Below are positions 12,801-24,205 of a DNA stretch of 64,000 nucleotides, in pieces. Where the stretch lies: contig WFMF01000196.1 of the NCBI GenBank assembly GCA_011033025.1, positions 124,001 through 188,000 on the forward strand, in the 5' to 3' direction. A model generated the notes under the pieces. The model ran no database searches. It saw nothing but the letters and a program-made list of their open reading frames with translations, and was not told the origin of the DNA. Each line of letters begins with the position of its first letter. Position 1 is the stretch's first letter. Source of the stretch: Beroe forskalii. Its lineage: Eukaryota; Ctenophora; Nuda; Beroida; Beroidae. The translations under genes were made by a program, and so were the position numbers.

Positions 12801-15800
12801 TCCAAACTTCAAGGAATCAAATAAATAAATAAAAAATCTGGTTAAATCGTAAAGGAATTAGCACCTAAAACACGATACAGCCGTTTTACTAGTAATGTAA
12901 CGCAGCGCAATAACATGTTACTGCCACAGTGACGTCATCGCGCTAAAATCTTTAAACCGCAATAACTCGCGAAATAATTAAGATAGAGAGGTGAGATTTT
13001 CTCCATTGTGTAACATGCTAGGTGAGAATTGATAAAAACATAATTATTTTCTTTTTCCTGCTAGTCAATTTGAGGGGTTTATGTCACAGAGCATGTGACC
13101 ATGTGTTAAAGAAGTCTCTTCGGGACACGGACTCTGATGTATCGCATACGAATCTGAGGCGCACCTCAAAGTAGTATTGCTTGTTATTTTGATTTGGGGG
13201 TTCTGCTTTTACACAGAACCCAACTGGAGAAGTTTAAAGAAAATCTTTTGATCGCGTGTTTAGGGGACGAAAATTCTTATTAGAGATACAATAAAATATT
13301 TTCTTGTGTTTGAAAAATGTGCCGAATTTCACCTCAAGTATCTTCAGGAGCAAGTGGTCTGCTGATTCTGGTGGTTGCAGTGGTGACCGGAATGTTGATT
13401 AACCACAAGTACCTGTTGATACCCTCAGAAATGCCCTATCTCTCACTCTGGTTTGTCTTCAATCTAGGCAGTGCTCTGGATGGGATCTTCATTCTGGCGC
13501 GAGTAAACTGGAATACCGACTTCTTCGGAGTCAGTCCAGGTTGGTTAACTTTTATTTTTATTTCATTTGAGTATTTGCTATTGATCTCTCAGCTCTCTAC
13601 AGCTAAAAATAAATTCTCATGACGCTAAAATCAATAGTTTTTGATTAGCGTGTGGCCGTGCGAGTCTTTACAACATTGTACAGTAATATAGACCTCCCGC
13701 AGTCCACTTTGTCAGTCAAGTGATTGGAGGTGCTGCAAATCCCCGCTTCAAACTCGGACCCCTCCCTGCTTTCGACCTCAAGTTCTTCTGCATCAGACTC
13801 GGATTACTCTGTCCCCTCCTGTTCTGTACGCAAGCTGGTAGGTAGCCAATGTCACATTTAACTAATTCACTAATTTAAGTAATTTATCGACTTCAATAAA
13901 GCTTTTGCTAATAATCCGTCTGTTGTTTAGGATATTCAAATTAGAAAATGAAAATACTCTGCTCGTTTTTTATATAAAATCTATGGTCATGTCAAGGATC
14001 ATAAATAACCTAACATCTGACATTTCACTCTTTTTAGGTATAGATAAGTACAATACCGGCTCCCTCTCTTACCCAACATGCGTTGTTCTGGGCATGACAG
14101 TGACATACCTGGGTGCTAAGCTCATCTGCTTGGAAAAGACTCATACCTCCTCCACCGGTGAGTCGACAGAATTCCTTCAATCATTCATAACTGCTAAATT
14201 TATAATTTTGATCTTCATTGACTGGGATTCATGTCAATTAAAGGGTACATACTCCATTGATTTGAATCCAACTAACGCATATTGTTTGGAATTCAATCCG
14301 TATGCGCTGCCTGGAATTCAATCAATGTTCATTGTTCATTGACTGGAATTTAGGTAATGCTTTAATGGATATTTACTGAAATCCAATATTAATTGACATC
14401 CAATCAATGAACAAAGACTGGAATTCAATGAACGCGCAGTCAACATGAGTTTTGACAGCATGATGAAACTCACGAATATCTCCCCAGATATCGTAGATAA
14501 GAAGTGCGGTGTGGGGTTCATGTTGTGGTCGCTGTGTGCGCAGCCTGCGCTCCTTCTCCTGCCCCTAAGATACCTGCTGACTGCACCTGGTAAGGAATTA
14601 CAGGAGCTGCTTGTCCTCTTCTGCTTTTAAACAAGATAGGTCATGACAGGGTCTTCATTTTCAATAGCATTTGCGCTTTAGAGCTTAGATTTGGGATAGA
14701 TCATAGAGTCCACTACAGTATGGATTCTCACTTCAAAGAAATTTTACAAAAATTATGATAGTTATATTTTTCCTGAATGTACCACATAGCATATTAATCT
14801 TAATTTTTCCACCAATAAGAAGGAGCAACGTCGACATTGACCCAATCAGCGGACATTACATCATTCTACTCCACTTGTGGTGTGGTGGTGCTGCTCTGTG
14901 GAACATACGCTCTGGGATTGGTGCTGTATACGGTCACCACACTGCAGGGACACTACCTCATCATAGGTACAAATAACTACCTGTTATACAGCTATTGAGT
15001 GTGCCTCATAAGTGTACAAATTGTGAGGTTCAATCCTACGAGACGCGACTTTTCAAAAGAAGCCCAGCCACAAAGGAGATGTGAATCTAGGCTTCTTTCT
15101 TCTGCAGAATATATGATGTATCACCGAACTAAAACATAATTATTGTAATATATTCACGTATATAAAGTGTACTATTTCTTAGGTGAGAAGCACCCAATAA
15201 ACGCGTGTCTGACAACGATAGCAGCTGTGGGGGATGAGAAGATCCCGGTGTCAGGCCTCTGGAGCAGTATGCGGTATCCCTTCATCACCGGGGAACTGAT
15301 GGCCCTCGCTTCTATTGCCCTCGCCTGCGGTATGTCCAGCTGTCAGGCAATTAGCATTCATTAGCCATGTATAAGTAGACAATTTAGATTATTATGGGTG
15401 TTATGAACATAATATAGCTATCAGTTCACAGGCTTGTGTGATACTACGATTTTGTTAAACGAATATTCGTCACTGATCATTGCAGGGCCTAAGTTAAAAC
15501 ATACGGCATATTATCACTGACCCTATAACTACCCTCAGGTCTGGACGGGCCGCTAGTCTTCCTCCCCTCCCTGGTACACTTGATCCACTCCGTCAAGAGG
15601 GTGCTGTCCTACAACCGCCTCTCTCCTGCCTTCTACGGGGTCCGGGCTTGGAAGTCCTACCAAGAGGTATGTCTGACAGCCAAACATGCATTAGCGGCGT
15701 ATTATCTGGTCCAACAGCTCTATTTTATTGTGGCAAGTCAGCACATGAGTTGACCGTAACTTAGCGTTGCCAGGCGTTGCCTGCCCCCGACTCTGCGAGT

Positions 15801-16097
15801 CGGGGCGCGCGCGCTTCGCGCGCGCAGGGGGCCAGACAAAGTCTGGCAAACTTAGCGTGCTGATTGATAAATCTCAAGACGATTTCTGGATACTATTGGT
15901 AAGCTAATACGCTGCCACCAAGCAGTTATAGTCTGCCTATCTGTGTCAAATATACATTTGCATTGACTGGTTCCACTTTAAACCGCAGAGAAGGTCTGTA
16001 TGTGTATACATTATTCATGTAACCCTGATTTTGTTACGAATTTGACTACAGTACGTTTCAGATGGTGAAGTACAACGTAGTACCTGGCGTGTGGTAG
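6895..16097 (+). CDS. Divergent ERG4/ERG24 sterol-reductase-family membrane protein (5' end not found)
   Basis: Exons: 6895-7062, 7339-7500, 13348-13539, 13703-13837, 14038-14157, 14488-14589, 14820-14966, 15183-15329, 15539-15666, 16062-16097 (stop TAG). They give about 445 codons; DHCR7, LBR and TM7SF2 reductase domains are about 400-475 aa. Each exon carries hydrophobic membrane segments. Family landmarks appear in order: GGAANPRF...FDLKFFC (family G-[RI]-E-[LF]-NPR...FD.K.F), DIVDKKCGVGFMLW (family DI.HD.FG.ML), PVSGLWSSMRYPFITGEL...ACG (family VSGxWG..RHxNY.GDL) and a short last exon ending KYNVVPGVW (family PYR..PGIF/PYIY). These enzymes are multi-pass ER or nuclear-membrane sterol delta-14/delta-7 reductases or the lamin B receptor. 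GREL and RH-NY are replaced here, so catalysis is doubtful. All internal introns but the last are phase 1. I found no start codon upstream. Confidence 0.82.
7510..7535 (+). repeat. CTGT microsatellite
   Basis: Short run of ctgtctgtctgtctg directly after the donor site of the 7339-7500 exon. A similar run occurs at about 38860-38872. Confidence 0.6.
7735..7800 (+). repeat. Dispersed repeat, copy A
   Basis: 'ttttacaaaaaggcatcgcg' followed by 'ggttagcagagatcgtg' recurs with a few changes at about 22350-22410 ('cttacaaaaaggcattgaag...ggttagcagagatcgtg'). The two copies are on the same strand. No coding potential is seen and the family is unknown. Confidence 0.5.
7940..8015 (+). mobile_element. 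Possible tRNA-derived SINE head
   Basis: An A-box-like 'tggtgtagtgg' near 7950 and a B-box-like 'ggttcaattct' near 8001 are spaced about as in tRNA genes, but the stems do not form a proper cloverleaf. This suggests a tRNA-derived SINE or a decayed tRNA copy in intron 2 of the sterol-reductase-family gene. Confidence 0.3.
8309..9193. mobile_element. 885-bp non-autonomous transposon with G-tract inverted repeats
   Basis: The ends are inverted copies of about 45 bp: 8309-8352 starts ggggggggttcagcggtaag, and 9150-9193 is its reverse complement with a few changes. The element is flanked by the direct repeat gatattgtc (8300-8308 and 9194-9202), an 8-9 bp target-site duplication. Internal 'ccagatag' and G-rich tracts recur in inverted order near both ends. 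No transposase is visible, so it is a deletion derivative or MITE, perhaps hAT-like by duplication length. Confidence 0.75.
9887..10268. mobile_element. 382-bp MITE with 25-bp inverted repeats and C-tracts
   Basis: 9887-9911 (actctgcagaagctaataag + cgggg) is the exact reverse complement of 10244-10268. The interior has C-runs of seven or more at about 9967, 10185 and 10236 and no open frame. It sits inside a local duplication, since 'acattctaaatacgaa' occurs both at 9838-9853 and just after the right end. Confidence 0.65.
11520..12360 (+). repeat. 20-bp minisatellite grading into a related array
   Basis: From about 11690 to 11920 the unit is 20 bp ('ttagtatgggggagcccgag'). On either side units are longer and diverged ('gtggagcctaggataag', 'gatgaagcccaggattagg'). 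The array lies in the 5.8-kb intron of the sterol-reductase-family gene. Open frames reading through it on the minus strand are periodic artefacts. Confidence 0.85.
12361..13347. other. Intronic sequence without recognisable feature
   Basis: Remainder of the 7501-13347 intron. A TGACGTCA palindrome near 12930 is the only motif that stands out. Confidence 0.4.
15759..15857. mobile_element. 83-bp hairpin micro-transposon with 8-bp target duplication (family A, copy 1)
   Basis: The element is 15767-15849, flanked by the perfect 8-bp repeat acttagcg at 15759-15766 and 15850-15857. Its ends are inverted (TTGCCAGGC... and ...TCTGGCAA). The whole element is a chain of hairpins: CCAGGC/GCCTG, CCCCGACT/AGTCGGGG, GCGCGCGCG/CGCGCGCGC and CCAGAC/GTCTGG. 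Eight-base duplications are typical of hAT transposons. It lies in the last intron of the sterol-reductase-family gene. Confidence 0.8.
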
Positions 16098-16774
16098 GGA
16101 TCTATGAACTTCATGAAACATTACAACCAAACCTACAAACTGATGAGTATCAGAATTATCATCATCTTTATCAGATATCTGTCATCACCGATGAACATTG
16201 GCCTTAACCAGATAATGACCCATTGTGAATAGTGATCCTTGTTTACTATCGAACAGCTAGCGATCACTACTGACTCTAGCGATCTCTGCTCCCCTGGCCC
16301 CCTCTATTGACGACTTGACCCCTTGTTCACTTGTTGGGTTTACTTCAATGGTCCCTGGTGATTGGTATCGGTCCTTATGAGATGGGAATTGTCCATAATA
16401 CTGGTATGGCATTGGACTATTCTGATTTTGTTTTTGGTTGGTATAATGGCACTCTTTATTTCTGAGGAATCACTGAAAATGTTTTATTTTACGTTTACTC
16501 ATAATCTTACGTATTTAACAGTATTAAAGCAGAACATTAGTTTAAACAGTATTTAGTTTATATTATTATTAATCTAATTCTATCCCGAGTCTCGATATTT
16601 GGCCGAAAAAAGTTGCCTGGTAACTTTAATCTATAATAGGAATATTTGTTTTAATATTTGTAATTTGTTTTGCAATGCGAATTGAAATTATTTTTATATT
16701 TCATACCTATAACATATCAGATGTTCTATACCTAGTATACGCGATTAGACGATCATGTTTATTGATTACGGTGA

Positions 16775-16863
16775 CAGTTCGAACTTGATTCCTGTGTGCG
16801 CGGCATACATGTCTGTACGCCGCGCAAACTTACGCCGCGCACAAAAAACTGCACTTCGAACTG
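16775..16863. mobile_element. Nested inverted repeat with GCGCGGC core
   Basis: Outer arms cagttcgaa (16775-16783) and ttcgaactg (16855-16863) enclose inner arms gtgtgcgcggc (16794-16804) and gccgcgcac (16834-16842). It is probably a small non-autonomous foldback element related to the gtgcgcggc family at 17070, 37790 and 39892. No target duplication was identified. Confidence 0.45.
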
Positions 16864-17069
16864 CCGCTGTTAGTGTTGTAGTTTATACCGCTAGTACTGT
16901 AGAGTGTAGCTGCTGAATGTGTGCTCATAGGTCATTGCGTCAAAAAGTAGGAGTGTATGATAGAATTAGATACACGATATTTAATTTTAATGGATTGGTA
17001 CATATGCGGTGAAATTTCGAACTCCTAAGTCCTACGTGCACGGTGTTCCAATTCCATGCGCTACTTAAT

Positions 17070-17112
17070 CGTGCGCGGCTTACTGGCTGTTATTGTTAAA
17101 AAGCCGCGCACG
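17070..17112. mobile_element. 43-bp GC-rich inverted repeat (family B)
   Basis: Perfect 12-bp arms cgtgcgcggctt (17070-17081) and aagccgcgcacg (17101-17112) with a 19-bp loop. The same arms reappear around 37790-37850, 38083-38100 and 39892-39943, showing a dispersed family. Confidence 0.5.
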
Positions 17113-18410
17113 TAGTTGTTCGGCATGCCCTTGTTATGATGTTTTACTCAAATATCTTGCTAGAGCTAACATTAGACATGCTGCTCACTATTATTATTTG
17201 TGGATCATTGCGACTACTCTTTGATCTCTCAACGGTCGATCACCTTTTTCTCTGTTTTCTTTGAAAGCGCATGAACAGTTGAAGTTTGAACTTGAACGCA
17301 GTCCCAACACAGTAGGGCTGCCAAAACAGGAAAATTGCAGTTGATGGAGCACTATAAGTGTCTATATACTATAATATAGTGCATATAGTAATTAATGCAT
17401 AGTTGTTGTTCGAACTGAGTGTAGATAGCAGATTTATCATTGTTTTGTATGCTGTAACAGAGATATGTCGCTACCTCTGAGATCGGTGTCTGAGATTTCC
17501 ACAAAACCGCCATTTTTACGCCTGTCTAGTGTCTATCCACGTACGACATACGACGTACGTATATGACAATGAAATGACGCCGCGTGATGGGAAATTTCAG
17601 AATAAATCTCATTTCTCGAAGTAGCGATATCTGTGTAATCGATAATGATATGTAGGCAGGCTGGCAAAGTTATCACAACTTACACTAGATAGAATTCTTG
17701 TTTTCCTGTTCTTGTTAGATTTTGACTACTCAGATTATGCTTGTTGTTTTTATGAAGGATCCTGATTTTGAAATATTTATGGAGAGCCGATTAAATATTG
17801 ATCGAGTTATCAGTATTAGCTTTTTAGTGTTATCATCAAATCTTAGAAATATAATCTTATTACTTTTGATTTATATATTCATTAAAGTTAACTGGCGGAT
17901 ATTATTATATTTATTTATATGGACCATAATTCCAGAGTTTTGGTAATGCAACTTTTTGGTTAAATGCGAAAAATATGGAAATGTAGCATAGCGCTCAAAA
18001 TTGAGGCAAGTTTCGTGCATCTTGATAAATTTCGATTTCATTGCCTGATGTCTACTGTACTACTCCTTTATTAAATTACTATCCCTGTTATCAGAAGATA
18101 TTTTTATCCGTGTGTTATGTTAATTATGGAATATTTAGTATTGCTATACAATTACAAGATCTCTGTTTTTCTTATCAAGTGAATCTTATCAATAAATCAA
18201 TATGAAAACTTCTGCAGTTCCAATGCAAGCAATGATATGGTCATGGCCATGCGTAAGGTGCGAATGAAGATTCTAGTCCTTGACTTTGAGCATACATAAA
18301 CATTGCCAGTGCCGCACGTTGTCTGGCCATTATTCTAAATTTGATATTTTTTTGAGTCGATGCGCTTGCGAAGGTACGCTTTGATTTTGCCCTACCGAAA
18401 GTGCTGCGCG

Positions 18411-18720
18411 CAAATTTTGACCATTTCACTCATAAAACCATTTGTAGATATACAATCAATACCAAAATTTGCATGGATACAGTTTATGGCATAATACAGC
18501 GCCTGTGAAAATTTGAAGCATTTTTATACGAAAATGACCAAGCTATAAGCACTGAAACTGCCAGTTTCGGTCCGAAACTGACTTTATTTTGCAATAACTT
18601 CATTGTTGGATGAAAATGCTTCACAGGCGCTGTCTTATGCCACAAACTGTATCCATGCAAATTCCGGTATCGATTTGACATTCACAAATGGTTTCATAAA
18701 TAAAATATGGTCAAAATTTC
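18411..18720. mobile_element. 310-bp foldback element with long inverted repeats
   Basis: The first and last roughly 110 bp are inverted copies with about 80-85% identity by eye. The segments 'tttgcatggatacagttt', 'cagcgcctgtgaa' and 'aaccatttgt' occur in both arms. The middle holds a short imperfect palindrome (aaactgccagtttcggtccg). Open frames on the minus strand here come from the arms and are not genes. Confidence 0.65.
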
Positions 18721-18721
18721 C

Positions 18722-18763
18722 CTAATGGCCGGACAAAGTCTGGCTAAATTAGCCACTAATGGC
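18722..18763. repeat. 8-bp direct repeat around a small hairpin
   Basis: ctaatggc at 18722-18729 and 18756-18763 flank 26 bp containing ggacaaagtctgg and the palindrome tggctaaattagcca. The 'gacaaagtctggc' part matches the right end of the family A element at 15834-15847, so this may be a minimal relic. Confidence 0.35.
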
Positions 18764-18954
18764 TATGTTTAACTTTATGTATGCTCAGTATGCTCATTGT
18801 AAAACAATATCAATATCAAAATAAATAATATGGTTCGGCTGCTGTTCCCCATACTCTTACAGCTCCTATCACTATATCAGTATCAATACCCCTATCTTAA
18901 GTCAATCGCATCGATCTACATCTCCCCATACCACACCATGAACATCTCCACACA

Positions 18955-19641
18955 TCACTTCACTTTGATCCTGACAGAGAGCTGAGTCTCGCAGTGCTCC
19001 CTCATATGAACCATGATCTGGTACTTCTGAGTGAAGAACCCCTCTCCACCCCTACTCTCCTCGTCCTCTGCGCACCCCTTCCACAGGCACCTCACGTTCT
19101 GCGGCTCCGCGTCCTGGCTCCACAGGTGGCACTTCTCTACGTGCTCCAGCAGCAGCTCCGGCTTGTTGAACCTGGAAATAGGGCCGTAGTGCATGGGTTA
19201 AACTTAAAGTTAAAGCGATGACTGGAAAATGACAAATCATAGATACTTATTAACTACTTAGGCCATTTAATTGAGCGCAAAAATTTGTGCTCCGGACCCC
19301 GAAAAGTGCTGTACTGCTGTGTTCATTTGCGCCCATTATGCGCTCAATTTGCGCCTAATAACAATATTTTTGCGCCCAGCGCAAAAACTCGAAGACAGCG
19401 AAAAATGAGCGCAAATTGGGTGCAATTGCACCCGTTTGCGCCAGTGCCCATTTTTCTGTCTGACGCATGAGTTTTGTGAAATAAAAAAAGGTGTCACGTG
19501 ACTAGTAGTAGTGGGTGGGCATTTTGCTCACAAACCTCCGTCTGCAAGTTCCCCATTTGCATTTGTTGCGGAACCCTTTCTCCACGGTTTGAGGGAGTGA
19601 GTTTACAGGGTAGACTTCACTCAGATTATCTACCACTTGTC
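18955..19641 (-). CDS. Paired C2H2 zinc-finger protein, last two exons (partial)
   Basis: Exons on the minus strand: 19536-19641 (acceptor CCAG, donor GTTTGT) and 18955-19171 (to a TGA). The joined frame reads KCKWGTCRRRFNKPELLLEH...H, then RCLWKGC...FFTQKYQIMVHMREH. That is two C-x4-C...H-x3/4-H fingers; the first is split by the intron after CRR and the splice restores it in frame. The W after the first cysteine, the C-x4-C spacing and 'QIMVHMREH' recall fingers of GLI/ZIC-type proteins and the C-terminal finger pair of ARID2; I cannot decide between them. The stop follows 13 codons after the last histidine. No further upstream exon was confidently placed. A TTTTCCAG-bounded segment near 19860-19925 is a weak candidate. 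Confidence 0.6.
19270..19470. repeat. Degenerate 'ttgcgcc/gagcgcaa' cluster
   Basis: Short phrases such as ttgcgcc and gagcgcaaa recur about ten times in both orientations over 200 bp. They may be a decayed minisatellite or foldback sequence. Confidence 0.3.
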
Positions 19642-21751
19642 CTGGAGAGGTGGAATGAGAAACAATGAGCTTGTATTTAATAAAAGAAAGGAATTTAAAA
19701 AAGGGGGAAAACCAAACATTTTATATCAATTAATTAATTATTTACTGGTAGTGGTACGACTCCTTGCACTTTAAGTTATTTGGCAGACTCGGGCAACGAT
19801 ATATCATTATTTGTTTTTGAGTTTAAGTTTTAGTCAATTCGCTGGGTACCTGGACAGCCTCGCAGTAGTTTGCAAGTCGCTGAAAAATTGACGTTGGGAG
19901 GCCACCCTTTTATCGTGTCATTCATCTGGAAAACAGGTTTCATGTTTAAGATAATTCGAAATTGACCACAAGCCATCCCAAAGATGATAAAAAGTTTTTA
20001 GTTAAGAAAGCAAAACGAATTAATGTTTCGAATCGTGTAACTGCTTAACTGTAAACAAATGCCAGGTGGACTTGAATTGGATTTGGACAAAACGAAACTA
20101 AATCAGCCAAAGCTGGAAAGAGCTATTCTAGTTACTGCTGAGAGTGAGTGTGCGATGCCTAGAATTGAATTAATTGCTAGCATTAGCAATTTAGCAATAG
20201 CATGTATGGAAACTGAGAACTTATATTTCAATTTTCATGATTTCACAACTCAAAGTCATAAGCAACACCGAATCTTGTCCAACTCAGAGTCAGTATCAAT
20301 AATTCCAAATTACCTTATTGGCCTATATCTTGCCGGCCCATTTTCAACCAGTTCTATGGATCGTATGCTTTAAAATGACCACTAAACCCATTTATAATTA
20401 TTAATTATACTTAATAACTAACATCAGTCATCAAAAGACCCAAATTCCTGTCTAATATTATGATTTAGGTCATTTTATAATTTAATTTCCACTTACGTTA
20501 TTGAAAAAGTTTTGATCGAGGTCTCCAAAAATATTTGGCACTCTATGAATTATCATAACCTCCTTTGAGATTTTGAGATTTTTGAGTCCTTTTTTGCTCC
20601 GAATTTTGCACTTATGGACACAAAACCACCCTCAAATTGTTCGTATTATTGTTAATTAGTAGTACTAGTAGTACATGGCCAACTCAAAGATCTATATTTT
20701 TTGAAATACGTGAGATGACCAACTGAATTTTTAAAAATTTCGGCATCCCCATCGCATCGTAAAATCCAAACTATCTTGCCCCATCCAAATTAAACTTAAT
20801 CAACCTCACATCATCAACTTGACGACATATCGTGATCGAGAAACACAGCTCAAACAAATTTAACACTGATCAAGCTATTCGCGATTTCTCACTCGAACAG
20901 CAGGACAATGTACAGCGCTGGAGATTGTGACATGCAGGCGCAATTCTTGTAAAATGTGCGTGCTTATACTTGATCACAGATTATTTAAACTCAATTTATC
21001 ACAGCTGCACTGCACATTTTGTCATACTTATAAAAACATGCCAGTCTTTCCAGCTGAGGCATCAGGCAATGGTAATTGCTAATTACAGGGGACCAGTTTT
21101 TCCACATTAATTAAACCAAACCACTTTAACAACTGATTTTGGATTTCTAATTTTTCATTATTTCCAAAAATTTCCACCCTTTTCGATCTGCACCCCGTTA
21201 TCAGTACTCTGAGATTGAACAATTCAAAAACGCGGATCATAATAACATAACAATTGAAATAATCATCATAATTTACAAGATTTCTACTAAGATATACGTA
21301 TAGGCACCGAAGAAACATTTACTGAGCTTATAGTCACATGATTCATCAAGAAGTCTCGTCATTGAAAATAAATTATGTTTCAGGAAAGTCCCATGTACTG
21401 AAAAAATGTGAAAAAACAACTAGCCTAAATTACTTCCATTCTTGCTTTTAATTTTCGAAAAACACTTCTTTAGGAGACGAGTTCAATGACTGAACAGAAA
21501 TCTCAAGAACTCAATAAAAGTTATTAAGGTGACGGCTTATTATTTTACCTACAACACGCCATGACTTCACAATAAGCGTGCAGTAGCTAATCATAGTCTT
21601 GCAACTGAACCTAACTGGGCAAGCAAGTTCGTGCTATGGGTAAACAATTCTGTGGATTATAGTTACTTAGATGCTACGAGAAACTACTTTTTGGTTTTGA
21701 TTGTATGGCGCGCCATGGTCCACGTGTTCGTGATACTGATACTTGATAGCA

Positions 21752-21895
21752 TATGTGTGCAGATCGCTCGAAAAGGGGTGTCCGATAAATAAACAATGGT
21801 GCGCGCTACTATCTACACAGCAGTGTACTTGTAGAACAGCGCCCGCAATTGTTATTGGTCGTCATCGCCCCTTTTCGAGCGATTTTCACACAAAT
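21752..21895. mobile_element. 144-bp MITE with about 28-bp inverted repeats
   Basis: The left arm (21752-21779, containing agatcgctcgaaaagggg) is inverted at the right (21866-21895, ccccttttcgagcgattttc). Inside these is a second pair, acaatggtgcgcgct and agcgcccgcaattgt. No open frame is supported. Confidence 0.6.
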
Positions 21896-22349
21896 GATTA
21901 TGCGTCACATGAATATATCATCACGCACGTTCAACATGGCGCGCGATACCGAAATTCTAAACCAGTGTCATTCAGTCAGAATAGAAACATCTACCTCTAC
22001 CTAACCCGCTTATAAAATAACTAATAGTGGACCACATCAATCAAGCATAATATTCATACCAGGTGCCTAATTAGTAGATTGATTAAGTATATTTCTAATT
22101 GATTCGATACTAAACATACAGTTACTGGCAACTCATAACTCCAGAAGATGATTTGTACAAAATAAGTAATTAATAACATGTAATAGTTTTCACGTATTCA
22201 TGGCGGGATTTAAATTGCGTCCCACAGTAAAATTGCGTTTTCCGAGTGTCAACAATGAATTTGGAAAGGGAAACACGCATTGTGCAATGTGATTGCGCGC
22301 ACAACACTGGCACACGCAACCACAGTCAATTTTTTCCCTCCCCAACGCC

Positions 22350-22415
22350 TTTTTGTCTTACAAAAAGGCATTGAAGAGGGTTAGCAGAGATCGTGGTTCG
22401 GGAAGGTGATAAATA
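22350..22415 (+). repeat. Dispersed repeat, copy B
   Basis: Second copy of the sequence at 7735-7800, sharing 'acaaaaaggcat' and 'ggttagcagagatcgtg'. Confidence 0.5.
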
Positions 22416-22487
22416 GGATCTGTGTATAGCAGGTCCAGGTTTACAATACAACTACTGTAATTTCTGAAAAGTGCCCGGAAAATGGTT

Positions 22488-22572
22488 GTGGTGTAAAAAC
22501 GTCATAAAAGTGGTGTAAAAACGTCATAAAAGTGGCGTAAAAACGTCATAAAAGTGGCGTAAAAACTTCATA
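22488..22572 (+). repeat. 22-bp tandem repeat, four units
   Basis: Units gtggYgtaaaaacgtcataaaa begin at 22488, 22510, 22532 and 22554. A perfect GCGC-rich palindrome (tttgcgcgcgc/gcgcgcgcaaa, 22610-22636) follows about 40 bp downstream. Confidence 0.85.
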
Positions 22573-24205
22573 CAGACGAGTCTCCTAGCAACTCTTACAT
22601 TTGCGCGCGCACAACGCGCGCGCAAACGCTTGCGGAGATCATGTATTGATGAATGTTCGTGCGCGGCGCAGCATGAGTCACAATATTTCAAAGTGCGCCG
22701 CAGTATGCAACTAGTAACGATTACAGTGGAATGAATAAGGTAGAGGGTCCATATCCAAGAGCTGTTCATTGAGAAGGCAAACATGAAAGTTTTCGTCAAA
22801 TTGAAATAATTGTTTTTATCTTCAATCAAGTCGAAGTGCGAAGGTTCTGCACTTACGCCGTCTGAAAAGTTTGACAGGGTAATAAATCAATTAACTGTTT
22901 GACTGATGTCAATCTGTTATACGTCAACCCATGTTAATATTTAGCGTTATAGTGATACAGATACGAAAATATTGGGATCTTTTACACTTATATTCCATAT
23001 ATTTTGATTTATATTACCACTTTTCTGCCCGTAAAAGCGGCAAGCCTCCACGGAGGTTTTCAATCCAGCCTTTTTGCAATTAATGCAACAGTATAACTAC
23101 GTGCCGTTAGATTAGCTTAGATTATACTCTTACTAGGAGTAGGATAGCCTGCACGTGTTGTATCACTATCATGATACTAATTCAACATCAATTTCAAGAA
23201 CCACGGGGGAGGGAAATTAAGCGCCTGCATACGGGAAAAACGGACAAACAAGAGTTGTGCCTGCAGGCGCAATTCTTGTTACAGTTACAGTTATCAACTG
23301 TTCTTATAGCTTTTCAACTGTGGAACGCACTGACAAAACGCACATAAGAGGCGAAAACTCTACACGATATATAAGACATATTGAGTAAGAATAATGATCT
23401 CTTTAAGTAACAGAGAAAATAACTTGCATTTCTAAAAACAAGTTCTTGATCGATAACTTGCCTACAGTATATATACTTAAAAATCGTTCAAATTAAACCA
23501 AGAAAACTCCCGATTTACTGCACTGTAACTTAGTTGTAAGTGTTGGGAGATTGGCAACCACAGCAAGAGTATTCAAAGGCTGAGCACAATAGTGACATGA
23601 GAATGACTTAAAATGAGTAAAGACCCATTTTTGGCGTCGTATACTGCCCTTTTCTTAGCACACAGCCTTTGAGACACTTCACTCGGTGTTATAACTGAAC
23701 AATGTATAGTAAAAATAATAAATAGCATGCCAGATCAAGGGACGTAATAAACACAAACATAGCATTAGGCAATCCATACCATACTTTTACACAGGATTAA
23801 ATAAATAATAAACAATACAATAGATATATAATAATTCAAAGCGTAACCATAATCAAACAAACTTAAAAATAAACTGCGACAGGACGATACTAGGCAGTAG
23901 TCATGTCGCATTCGTAAACCTAGAATCATACTGTGACAATAATCGTTAAACTTAAGGACCAGAAGGAAGAAAAATGCTAAATCTTAACCTTTAGATTAAA
24001 AATCTTCTTTAGATTAAAAATTATATTACATGAAAAATCCCTACTCCAACATTTTCTACTATATTAGACTTGAATTTATTCAACGCCAGCGTTGTCTGTG
24101 TCAAGATGATTAGAGGATATCCACTGAATCTCACTGAAATAACTGTTAAGGATCTCTTCCTTAAAGCTATTTCTTTCTGCCCCCTCTGAACTTCCGTCAT
24201 AGTTC

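Larger units (their letters stand above)
16098..18410. other. Intergenic stretch with small GC-rich palindromes
   Basis: Two GC-rich inverted repeats (16775-16863 and 17070-17112) are described separately. Otherwise it is AT-rich sequence with short open frames at 16362-16556 and 17722-17946 that lack any recognisable motif. Confidence 0.4.
19642..24205. other. Intergenic stretch, mostly featureless
   Basis: Between the zinc-finger exons and the PLK4 stop codon I see only small repeats, listed separately. The 104-codon open frame at 20059-20373 has no recognisable motif or splice context and is left out. 'gcaggcgcaattcttgt' occurs at about 20935 and 23263. Confidence 0.4.

Noticed and set aside
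20059-20373. 104-codon plus-strand frame
   Set aside because: No recognisable domain, no splice context; composition like surrounding intergenic DNA.
22524-22829. 101-codon minus-strand frame
   Set aside because: Overlaps the 22-bp tandem repeat and a GCGC palindrome.
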